The position numbers and the translations under genes were made by a program. Below, piece by piece: positions 56,541 through 64,000 of a DNA stretch of 64,000 nucleotides. The notes beneath the pieces were generated by a model. It was not told where the DNA came from and did no database searches. It worked only from the letters and a program-made list of their open reading frames with translations. Position 1 is the stretch's first letter. Each line of letters starts with the position of its first letter. This DNA is from Leptolyngbya sp. FACHB-261 (lineage in GTDB: Bacteria; Cyanobacteriota; Cyanobacteriia; FACHB-261), in NCBI RefSeq assembly GCF_014696065.1, contig NZ_JACJPL010000027.1, positions 62,001 through 126,000 of the forward strand. Direction: 5' to 3'.

Positions 56541-57356
56541 ATGAAAACTCTTTTAGTCTCGCCCTTGACCTTGGCCCTAGCTATAGGGCTATTGGCCGGT
56601 CTGCCCTTGATTGCCCTAAGTTCTCCAACGCCCACGACAAGATTGGCGCAGTTTGTGCCGCCGCCAGTGCCGCCACAAGGGGCCCCCGGCCAACGCCAGG
56701 GTGCTGCCAGCCGCGGCCAGTGTCCAAGCACAACCAAGCCACTGACGGCGCTGGTGCCTTTGTTTTCAGGCAATAATCCAGGCCGGAGCAATATACCAAG
56801 CCAAAGTAATCCAATACTTCAAAGCAATCCAGAATCAATCACCAGCTTGGTTTGGGGGTCAACGGCGTCTGCGCGACCCGGCTTTTGGTTTTATGTGCCC
56901 TACGCGGTGCAACCTCAGCCAACGCTTGAGTTTGTGCTGCAAGATGACCAGGGCAACACTATCTACAAGACCGAGCTTGCAGGAACTTTGCCCGGTGTGG
57001 TTGGGGTTCAGTTGCCTGAGACTGCGGCGCCACTCAGTCCAGATAAGCCTTATCACTGGTACTTTCTGGTGTACTGCAACCCTAATGAGCCTGTGTTCGT
57101 TGATGGCTGGATCCAACGCTCCAACCTCAGCTCTGCCCTGCAGAGGCAGCTCGCCACTGCTCCGCCTCGTCAGAAGTTGGCTCTTTACCGGGCCAACGGC
57201 TTCTGGTATGACACGCTCACGATAGCTGCCGAACTACGCCGTACAAACCCCACTGACCCCAGCCTACTGACGGCTTGGACCGACCTGCTGCGGAGCATCG
57301 GGCTAGAAGCGCTCAATGCCGAACCAGTCGTGCCTTGCTGTACAGCCAAACCTTAA
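56541..57356 (+). CDS. DUF928 family exported protein
   Basis: 271 residues with an N-terminal signal peptide (L-A-L-A-I-G-L-L-A-G-L-P-L-I-A). The mature part carries DUF928 features: L-T-A-L-V-P near the start, F-W-F-Y-V-P-Y, L-x-F-V-L-Q-D-D, and Y-H-W-Y-F-L-V-Y-C. The family is cyanobacterial and exported, with unknown function. It is the fourth gene of the sigma-like/DUF1822/CHAT-CHASE2 group, 69 bases after the third, so it may be the extracytoplasmic effector or ligand carrier of that group. Two Cys near the C-terminus may bond. Confidence 0.85.
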   Translation: MKTLLVSPLTLALAIGLLAGLPLIALSSPTPTTRLAQFVPPPVPPQGAPGQRQGAASRGQCPSTTKPLTALVPLFSGNNPGRSNIPSQSNPILQSNPESITSLVWGSTASARPGFWFYVPYAVQPQPTLEFVLQDDQGNTIYKTELAGTLPGVVGVQLPETAAPLSPDKPYHWYFLVYCNPNEPVFVDGWIQRSNLSSALQRQLATAPPRQKLALYRANGFWYDTLTIAAELRRTNPTDPSLLTAWTDLLRSIGLEALNAEPVVPCCTAKP

Positions 57357-57657
57357 CTTCTATCTTTAGGCATAGAACTGAGCGCCAAATCAAGCTGAGA
57401 CTTGAGCAGGTCTAAAAAATCCAAAAACCCGGACAGCCAAGCTGAACCGGGTGGAGCGATGTTTGGTGGTTGGGAAGAGGAAACCCGGATGGCAGGCATC
57501 CGTCCGGGAACGTTAGTTTGGCTTTAGTGTTAAGCTCCTAAAGCTTAATTTGTTTGCTCAGGCTTCAACTTCGCCCGATGAGGCTAAGCCGCATCACCCG
57601 ACCGGGTGAGTGACTTAATTGGCTTTCTCTGTCTGGCATGCCCTTTAGCCTTCAGCG
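57357..57657. other. Hairpin-rich region downstream of HerA-like gene
   Basis: About 300 bases between the convergent DUF928 and HerA-like genes. Three stem-loops are seen: CACCCG/CGGGTG near 57596, a CCCGGA...TCCGGG hairpin near 57484-57508, and a terminator at 57422-57455. No reading frame is convincing. A 3' UTR of the minus-strand gene or a small RNA is possible. Confidence 0.4.
57422..57455 (-). terminator. Intrinsic terminator, minus strand
   Basis: On the minus strand ACCCGG...CCGGGT with a loop of about 14 bases is followed by TTTTTGGATTTTTT. It lies about 200 bases after the stop of the HerA-like gene and could end either that transcript or a small RNA in this interval. Confidence 0.7.
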
Positions 57658-59514
57658 CTAGTCGATACTGAGGCCACCGACAACCCTGGGGCGTTCTCGC
57701 TTAGCCACAGGAGCAGTGCGAGCTTCGCGCTCTTGCTTGTTATGTCCTTGAAAGTATTCCAGCCACATACCGGGTGCGTTTAGCGTCTCGCCGCCGTGCT
57801 TGGTTGCTCGCTGTCGGACTTTGCACAGAACCGGCGTGTTCACGCAGAGTCCCGAGATAATCACCTGTCCTTTGGTGAGGGCCGGTAGCTCCTTAAGCAG
57901 GTCGCGGCCCGCTGCTTCTACGCCGTATTTGAGGCTGTCCTGGTCCACCGGGTTGACGATGCGCATGATGAACTGGCTCATGCACTGCGACAGCACATCA
58001 GAATCGAGCTTGCCGGGACGCTGCGTAATCAGACCAACGCCCAGACCAAACTTGCGCCCTTCGCTGAGAATTGTGCGTAACACTTGCTTACAGCGGGAGG
58101 GTTCGCCTGCTGGCGCGAAGCGATGAGCTTCCTCTAGCAAAACGAACACTGGATAGGGCAAAAAGTTCTCGTCGGACTCCTCCAGATTGCCTTTGTGGGT
58201 GTTCATGCGAGCGTGGTTCGTCTGCCGCAAAATTGCAGCACAAATGACCTGCTGCTCTTCTTGCGAGATTTCGTTCATTTGCAGGACGGTAACCTGTCCC
58301 GGCTGAAACAAGTCTTTAGGAGCCAAGTGCTCCTGGACATGGAAGTAGGATGAGCGAGCCAGTTTTTCTAATTTCCACTCCAGGGCGGGAGCCGAGGAGC
58401 CTGGTTTTTCATTGCCCTCATCATCCACCGAACGGTCGACATCGAAGATCATGCCGATCAAATCCTGGATGTCCCAACGCTTGGAGCCACCGCGACTTTT
58501 GATCAACTGAGCATGAGCTTTACTCAAAATTGATTGCTGCCGGTCGCTCATCGGCGGCAACAGGGTTAGCAAGTCGTAGTAGTCCAGCGAGGAAATGCGA
58601 ATTTTGACTTCGCTAGGAGCCAACACTTTCACGAGCGGAGCGTAGCCGTCGTCTGTGGCAAAGGCGGGATGTCCTCGCAACTCTGTGAGGGTTCCATATT
58701 CACCATGTGGGTCGAAAATTAGAACGGCAGCGCGGTTGTAGGGACGGAGCAGTTCTTCAATGAGTACGCCAGCGGTATAGGACTTACCCGAGCCAGTTCC
58801 AGCCAGAATTGCCATGTGGGTGCTAACCAGTTCTTTAACGTCCAGCACTACAGGCACAGCTCCAGACTCACGCAGCAAAATTGAGCCAATGGTGGCGGAG
58901 CCGACTTCTCCCGACTGTTTTTTGCAAAGAATTTGTCGCAGTGTTAGGTCACTACAGAGATAAACTTTGGCCCCTGGGTCTGGGCTTTTGCGAGGGTTCA
59001 TAAACCCTAAGCTGGGGCTGAAGTAGCCAATGACATCCACCACTACTTCGTAGATTTCAGGATTGGAGTAGTGAAAGCCAATCAGAGCAGCAATGGCTTC
59101 GGGGCTGATTGTGGTGTCAGCAAAAATACGGTCCGGCAGATGCTCAATGAGTTTGAGGGCGGAAATCTTGCCCAGGATTTCTAATGGTTCCTGTCCAGGC
59201 TGGGGAACACAGTAATAGACAAACTCACCAATTTTGACCAGCCGATTGTTGGAGGTGATAAACACATACTGACTGGCATTTTCCCCTGGCCCCTTGACCG
59301 TGCCAATCACCTGCTGCTCAGCCGCCTCAGTGGCTAGGGAGGCCGGAGGAATTGAACCTGTTTTGGGTTCTGCCTCAGTTCTTGCGACTGCAAATAGCTC
59401 ACGCTGAGCAGCACCGTTCTGGCTGCTGCGAGCCACCACTTTTTCCACCATTGTCTGCCGGGTCCTTCCCCACAATTGGGCGTACCTTGCTTTAAGACAC
59501 TCTAATGCTTTCAC
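57658..59514 (-). CDS. HerA-like hexameric ATPase (HAS-barrel/DUF87)
   Basis: 618 residues. A HAS-barrel-like N-terminal part (I-G-T-V-K-G-P-G...V-K-I-G-E-F-V-Y-Y) leads to a RecA-type motor: Walker A G-T-G-S-G-K-S-Y near residue 240 and Walker B V-F-V-L-L-E-E-A-H-R-F-A near 460, then R-x-I-L-S-E-G-R-K and L-I-T-Q-R-P. HerA relatives translocate DNA and work with NurA nucleases; no nurA is nearby here. Several Met codons near the N-terminus (including M22) leave the exact start open. A terminator at 57422-57455 may end its transcript. Confidence 0.87.
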   Translation of the reverse strand: MKALECLKARYAQLWGRTRQTMVEKVVARSSQNGAAQRELFAVARTEAEPKTGSIPPASLATEAAEQQVIGTVKGPGENASQYVFITSNNRLVKIGEFVYYCVPQPGQEPLEILGKISALKLIEHLPDRIFADTTISPEAIAALIGFHYSNPEIYEVVVDVIGYFSPSLGFMNPRKSPDPGAKVYLCSDLTLRQILCKKQSGEVGSATIGSILLRESGAVPVVLDVKELVSTHMAILAGTGSGKSYTAGVLIEELLRPYNRAAVLIFDPHGEYGTLTELRGHPAFATDDGYAPLVKVLAPSEVKIRISSLDYYDLLTLLPPMSDRQQSILSKAHAQLIKSRGGSKRWDIQDLIGMIFDVDRSVDDEGNEKPGSSAPALEWKLEKLARSSYFHVQEHLAPKDLFQPGQVTVLQMNEISQEEQQVICAAILRQTNHARMNTHKGNLEESDENFLPYPVFVLLEEAHRFAPAGEPSRCKQVLRTILSEGRKFGLGVGLITQRPGKLDSDVLSQCMSQFIMRIVNPVDQDSLKYGVEAAGRDLLKELPALTKGQVIISGLCVNTPVLCKVRQRATKHGGETLNAPGMWLEYFQGHNKQEREARTAPVAKRERPRVVGGLSID

Positions 59515-59795
59515 ACAAGAGTTGCGCTATTTTTCAGGGTGGAATTGGGGTGAATTAGGTGTTGGGGATTGAAGGTTGAGGGTTAGATGGGTCTTCTGAC
59601 CTGTAATTGCTATTGTCCCAAGCTAGAGCATCCGCCAGCTAGTGACGGCTGAGTAGGTATGAGCACAACTGGCACTCTGTAGGATCGTCCCGGTCCCTGA
59701 GCAGGCTAGTATGGAACGCTGAGCTCAACGTCCTACTAGCTGCCGGTTAGCGAGCTAAGCACAAGATGGCAAAAGCTCTGACCTAACTTAACGAC

Positions 59796-62711
59796 CTATT
59801 TCGCCTCCATCAGATTGTCACCGGCGTGGACATCGGCTACTAGGGGAACAGAGAGAGTCACAGCTGATTCCATGATCTGCTTAATCTGCGGCTCTAAACT
59901 CGGCCACTCGTCACGGGGCACTTCCAGAACCAATTCGTCGTGAATCTGCAAGAGCAACCGCGCCTGACAACCCTCGGCTTGGAGGTAACGGTGCAAATTC
60001 ACCATGGCGATTTTGACAATATCAGCACTCGTGCCTTGGATCGGTGCGTTAACCGCTGCCCGCAGTAGCGCTGCTCGTTGCCCTGGCCCTAGGGAATTGA
60101 GGTTACGGAAATAGCGACGGCGGCCCAAAATCGTCTCGACATAACCACGGTCTTGCGCCTGATCTTCGATGCGCTTCATGTATTCAAAGATGGCAGGATA
60201 GCGCAGTTTGAAGGCATCAATAAACGCTTTGGCATCCCGGATAGAAATGCCAGACTCTCGGGCAAAGCGCTGAGCACCAATCCCGTAGATCACACCGTAG
60301 TTGATCACCTTAGCCAGACGCCGTTCTTCGGAATTCACTTCTTGCTTGCCCAGCAATAATTGGGCCGTCAGGGTGTGAACGTCCTCATTCTGGTTGTAGG
60401 TCTTAATCAGCAGTGGTTCCTGGGTGAGGTGGGCCAGAATTCGCAGTTCGATTTGTGAGTAGTCAGCTGCGACTAGCAGCCAGCCCGGCTCAGGAATAAA
60501 AGCCTTGCGAATCTGGCGACTAAAGGCCGTTCGAATCGGAATGTTTTGTAAGTTGGGATTGGAGCTGGACAGCCGACCAGTTGCGGTAATCGCCTGATTA
60601 AAGTCAGTGTGAACCCGATGCGTATCTGGACGCACCAGGGTTGGTAAGGTGTCTACATAGGTTGATTTCAGCTTGGCCAGAGTGCGGTGCTCTAAAATCG
60701 TGTCGATCAGCGGATGGTCACCCTGCAGCTTGTCCAGAACAGCGGCATCGGTTGAGTAGCCACTGGCCATGCGGCGCGACTTTTTCTTGTCTAGGTTTAG
60801 CTTTTCAAAAAACAGTTTGCTGAGCTGCTGCGGCGAGTTGAGATTGAAGCTCTCGCCAGCTTGCTCGTAGGCCCGAATCTCAATTTTCTTGAGGTCTTCT
60901 TCTAGCGCCTTAGAGAACTCGGCCAGATAGGCACTGTCGATGCGGATGCCCTGCCACTCCATGTCTGCCAGAACTGCCTCTAGCGGCAATTCGACCTGGC
61001 TCAGTAGTTGCTTCAGTTCTGTAAACTCTGCCAGCTTTTCGCGCAGGATGGGAACCAAGCGGTAGGTCGTATGTACATCCATGCCGCAGTAGTCAGCGAC
61101 GGCTGGAATAGAAATATCGGCAATGGTTTGCTTTTTGTCTTTGACCAGATCTTTGTAACTCAGCGCTTGGATGCCCAAGTAACGCAGAGATAGCTCGCTC
61201 AAGCTGTGGCCTGTTTCTGGATCGAGCAGGTAGCTCGCCAACATCGGGTCGAATACCACCCCGCGTAGTTCAATACCCTGACCGCGCAGAATCAAACGGT
61301 CGAACTTGGCATTTTGCAAGACTTTGGGATAAACATCGCTCTCCAAAATCTCGCGCAGTTCCGAGCGCACTAGATCGAGATCTAGGGTTTGACCGGCAGT
61401 ATGGGCAATGGGAATATAGGCCAGCTCCGTAGCTGTCTCTCCCCAACAGCAACCTAAGCCAACCAGGGTGGCATCGAAAGGGCTCAGCGCTGTCGTTTCG
61501 GTGTCCCAGGCAATGGGCGTCTCAGGATCTTGATGCTTGAGTAACCGTGCTTTTAGCGCTGCTAATTTCTCAGGCGTATCAATAATTTGCGGCTCAATTT
61601 TGACCACAGGCTCCGCCTGTGACTGCTCCGTTTCTTCCGCACTGAAGAAGCTCAAATCATCGTCATCAAACTGCGGCACAAAGGCTGGCTGAGCCTGACG
61701 TTTGGCTTGGGGGCGAGGCGCAACTTCAATCGGTATCTCAGCCCCACCAAATACAGATTGCAGGCGCTGAATCTGATTGACAAAGGTCTGGAATTCTAGC
61801 TTCTCTAAACTGTCGATGACTTCTTGGGCATTGAAACCCGTTAGCTTGCATTCATCCAGCGACAAAGCCAGGGGCACATCCTGCACAATCCGGGCGAGGT
61901 GCTGCGAGTGACGGGCGCTCTCGATGCCTTCCTCTAGTTTCTTTTTGACTGCCCCTTTCATCTCAGGCAGCGCTGCCAAAATATTGTCTAGAGAGCCATA
62001 CTCACTTAGTAGCTTTACCGCCGTTTTTTCGCCAATGCCCTTGACGCCGGGAATGCGGTCTGAACTATCGCCGCACAGGGCTTTGTAGTCCACAACCTGG
62101 TCGGGCCGGATGCCAAGTTTGGCTTGCACTTGCTCAGGACCATATTCGGCAATTCGGTCTTTGCTACTGAGGTGCAGCACACTAATCCGGCGATCAGGAT
62201 CCACTAACTGGAACATGTCCTGGTCGCCGCTCAGCACCTTCACCTGATAGCCCGCCGCGCTGCCTTGAGCCGACAGAGTGCCCAGCACATCATCCGCTTC
62301 AAAGCCAGGTGCCGAGCAGGTGGCCAGGTTCAAGCTCCTCAGCAACTCCTTGAGATTGGCCAGGTCACTGATGAACTCCTGAGGCGTCTCAGCCCGCCCT
62401 TCTTTGTAGGTGGCGTCCGCTTCGTGACGGAACGTGGGCGTCGACAGGTCAAAGGCAACCGCAACCGCTTTGGGCTTCTCGCGCTCCAACACTTCCAACA
62501 GAGCCTTGAGAAAGCCGAAGCAAACGCTGGTGGGAATGCCAGTGGAGGTGCGCAATCCCCCCTCTCGCCCATAGGCAAAGGCAAAGAAGGAGCGGAAGGC
62601 CAGGGAATGCCCATCCACCAGCAGCAGAACATCGGAGTTTGCGGCAGGGGTGACGGGGGGCTGTGCCGTAGACGCAGCCGTCAGAGCAGCATCAGAGGAA
62701 GATTGGAGCAT
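59796..62711 (-). CDS. polA: DNA polymerase I
   Basis: 971 residues, normal length. The 5' nuclease (about 25-340), the 3'-5' exonuclease (about 385-575) with its acidic residues intact (W-D-T-E-T, N-A-K-F-D, Y-C-G-M-D), and the polymerase (about 590-971) are all present. Motif A is D-Y-S-Q-I-E-L-R, motif B K-V-I-N-Y-G-V-I-Y-G, motif C L-Q-I-H-D-E-L-V. Tyr805 occupies the position of E. coli Phe762. It removes RNA primers, fills gaps and aids repair. The N-terminus is extended by about 25 Ala/Thr/Ser-rich residues before V-L-L-L-V-D-G-H-S. Confidence 0.96.
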   Translation of the reverse strand: MLQSSSDAALTAASTAQPPVTPAANSDVLLLVDGHSLAFRSFFAFAYGREGGLRTSTGIPTSVCFGFLKALLEVLEREKPKAVAVAFDLSTPTFRHEADATYKEGRAETPQEFISDLANLKELLRSLNLATCSAPGFEADDVLGTLSAQGSAAGYQVKVLSGDQDMFQLVDPDRRISVLHLSSKDRIAEYGPEQVQAKLGIRPDQVVDYKALCGDSSDRIPGVKGIGEKTAVKLLSEYGSLDNILAALPEMKGAVKKKLEEGIESARHSQHLARIVQDVPLALSLDECKLTGFNAQEVIDSLEKLEFQTFVNQIQRLQSVFGGAEIPIEVAPRPQAKRQAQPAFVPQFDDDDLSFFSAEETEQSQAEPVVKIEPQIIDTPEKLAALKARLLKHQDPETPIAWDTETTALSPFDATLVGLGCCWGETATELAYIPIAHTAGQTLDLDLVRSELREILESDVYPKVLQNAKFDRLILRGQGIELRGVVFDPMLASYLLDPETGHSLSELSLRYLGIQALSYKDLVKDKKQTIADISIPAVADYCGMDVHTTYRLVPILREKLAEFTELKQLLSQVELPLEAVLADMEWQGIRIDSAYLAEFSKALEEDLKKIEIRAYEQAGESFNLNSPQQLSKLFFEKLNLDKKKSRRMASGYSTDAAVLDKLQGDHPLIDTILEHRTLAKLKSTYVDTLPTLVRPDTHRVHTDFNQAITATGRLSSSNPNLQNIPIRTAFSRQIRKAFIPEPGWLLVAADYSQIELRILAHLTQEPLLIKTYNQNEDVHTLTAQLLLGKQEVNSEERRLAKVINYGVIYGIGAQRFARESGISIRDAKAFIDAFKLRYPAIFEYMKRIEDQAQDRGYVETILGRRRYFRNLNSLGPGQRAALLRAAVNAPIQGTSADIVKIAMVNLHRYLQAEGCQARLLLQIHDELVLEVPRDEWPSLEPQIKQIMESAVTLSVPLVADVHAGDNLMEAK

Positions 62712-62812
62712 ACCTCTATTGTATTAGCGCAGCGTACTGGTGTATTCACACGGCGTACTGGCGGCTGTGCCTCTGCGAACCAGGCGCAGCAAGGCTGTTC
62801 AGCTTTGAAAAG

Positions 62813-64000
62813 CTAGGGAACCAACTGCCAGAGGTCCTTCAGCTTGGCAACAGGCTTGAGCTGATAATTCTGCTCAGTCAACTGCGAACGCATCAGCTTA
62901 GAGGGCTGATATAGAAACACCGAGCTGAATGTGTCTAGACCGTCGAGTAGATCCGGTTGGAGCTGCCTAGACTCTAAGGTACAGGTATGACAGGTGGGTT
63001 GTAAGCGCAGGCGGACATGTGGGTCTAGGAGGTAGCTCAGCGAGAGCAACTGGCCCATGCGAGCGTCGCTCAAGATCAGGGGGTTGCTACCCTGATTCAC
63101 GTGTTGCGCCACTTGAGGATTGTCATAACTCTTGCCTTTATTCCACCAAGTTTGGGATTGCGAGTTGACAACACAGGAGAGCAAGCCACCGCTGAGAACC
63201 AGCACCAACATGAGCTGACCCAGCCGCTGTTGCCATTGGCCCCACGGCGACTGATGCCAGGTCGTTAAGTGAGCAGCAATACAGTAGGCCACAGCCAAGC
63301 GAATGCCCAGAAAACAGGGAGCTAAATAGCGGGCAACGCTAGAGCGTCTGCCACCTAAAATCAGATCGGGCAACGCTAGAGCTAGGGCGGTTGTGCCGAT
63401 CAAGGTTAGAACAAACAGCCAAGTCGTTTTAGGGCTAGTTCGGACTAGAACGAAGAGCGAATAGCCCACCAACAGGACAGCGAGCGGGATTAAGAATTTC
63501 AGAGCTGGATCCCGGCCCAGTTCTAGATCAAAATCCACAAAAATCAGGCTCAGATTTAAGGCCCAGCGCTTGACCAAATAGCTCAATTCAAAACTCTTAG
63601 TCTGGGCTTCAGTCGCAACCAGAGCCTGGGACCAATTGCCCAGTAAGACCAGCAACCAGGGTAGAAACGTCAGCGACCCAGCCAGCGAAGCCAGCAAGTA
63701 AGCCCGTGTCGTTTTGCCGCGCAATCCCTGGGTCGCCAGGACATATAGGCCATGCCCTGCGGCAACCAACACCGAGAAAAGATAGGTGTAAAGAGCCAAA
63801 CTTAAGGTGGCAGCATAAAGCCCCCAAGCCAGCAAAGTCTGCAACCTGAGCGCTCGCAACAGGGCTGCACTCGACAGCAAAATAGTCGCCACCCACAGAC
63901 TGTACTGCCGCGACTCCTGGGCCAGGAGTAATTGGAACGGCGAGAGCGCCATCAGCGCCACTGCCAGCCCAGATACCCAGGGCGAATCGAACAGCTCCTG
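62813..64000 (-). CDS. Membrane glycosyltransferase (GT39-like), 5' end outside window
   Basis: The frame is open to the window edge at 64000, so the N-terminus and first helices are missing; about 395 residues are visible. Multiple hydrophobic helices alternate with short loops. The sequence P-F-Q-L-L-L-A-Q-E-S-R-Q-Y-S-L-W near the edge matches the A-Q-E-x-R-x-Y element of family 39/83-type glycosyltransferases, which use polyprenyl-phosphate sugars. The last 130 residues are soluble and contain two Cys (C-H-T-C). Downstream is polA in the same orientation. The donor sugar and target cannot be told. Confidence 0.8.
   Translation of the reverse strand, partial: QELFDSPWVSGLAVALMALSPFQLLLAQESRQYSLWVATILLSSAALLRALRLQTLLAWGLYAATLSLALYTYLFSVLVAAGHGLYVLATQGLRGKTTRAYLLASLAGSLTFLPWLLVLLGNWSQALVATEAQTKSFELSYLVKRWALNLSLIFVDFDLELGRDPALKFLIPLAVLLVGYSLFVLVRTSPKTTWLFVLTLIGTTALALALPDLILGGRRSSVARYLAPCFLGIRLAVAYCIAAHLTTWHQSPWGQWQQRLGQLMLVLVLSGGLLSCVVNSQSQTWWNKGKSYDNPQVAQHVNQGSNPLILSDARMGQLLSLSYLLDPHVRLRLQPTCHTCTLESRQLQPDLLDGLDTFSSVFLYQPSKLMRSQLTEQNYQLKPVAKLKDLWQLVP

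Overview
The window is a stretch of cyanobacterial chromosome. The clearest taxonomic evidence is an allophycocyanin-B alpha subunit (apcD), two high-light-inducible proteins and several cyanobacterium-typical families (DUF1822, DUF928, DUF3352, CHAT/CHASE2). Housekeeping genes carB, recF, polA and rpsU show that this is not a plasmid or prophage. I find no tRNA or rRNA gene, no CRISPR array and no intact insertion sequence. Species cannot be named from the sequence alone.

Layout. 1-1.4 kb: a decayed accessory patch with the tail of a PIN-domain toxin, two MITE-like palindromic repeats and gene remnants. 1.65-2.5 kb: a two-repeat, His/Lys-rich protein. 2.7-20.7 kb (minus strand): one long operon for a four-module nonribosomal peptide synthetase (NRPS), one module per protein. 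It is followed by a cysteine hydrolase, an MbtH-like helper, an Sfp-type phosphopantetheinyl transferase and an SMP-30/gluconolactonase. 21-25.6 kb: a TldE/PmbA-like protein, then two receiver-only response regulators flanking a pair of DUF2294 proteins. 25.6-36.2 kb: carB, a receiver-like/MshEN-like/TPR protein, an HNH endonuclease, a DHH phosphoesterase and a PlsY-like/PEP-synthase-like fusion. 36.7-38.4 kb: rpsU, a DedA protein and two paralogous sRNA-like elements. 38.4-50.6 kb: small exported proteins, DUF3352, rhodanese, SPOR-like protein, apcD, a five-PAS hybrid kinase, a lipoprotein, two HLIPs and a pilin-like protein. 50.9-57.4 kb: recF, then a plus-strand cassette sigma-like factor / DUF1822 / CHAT-CHASE2 / DUF928. 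57.7-64 kb: HerA-like ATPase, polA and a membrane glycosyltransferase cut by the window edge.

How parts work together. The NRPS genes read colinearly as A-NMT-PCP, C-A-PCP, C-A-NMT-PCP, C-A-PCP-TE. Specificity positions read by eye give an aromatic-like code (modules 1 and 4), an Ile/Val-like code (module 2) and the classic Leu code (module 3). The inference is a tetrapeptide with N-methyl groups on residues 1 and 3 and no epimerised residue. The cluster carries its own carrier-protein activation (PPTase) and A-domain helper (MbtH). The second candidate system is the CHAT/CHASE2 cassette: a membrane sensor with an intact caspase-like His/Cys pair encoded next to a sigma-factor-like protein. 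The third is the pair of minus-strand sRNA-like elements near 37.8 and 38.0 kb, which share a 28-nt identical core followed by diverged terminator stems.
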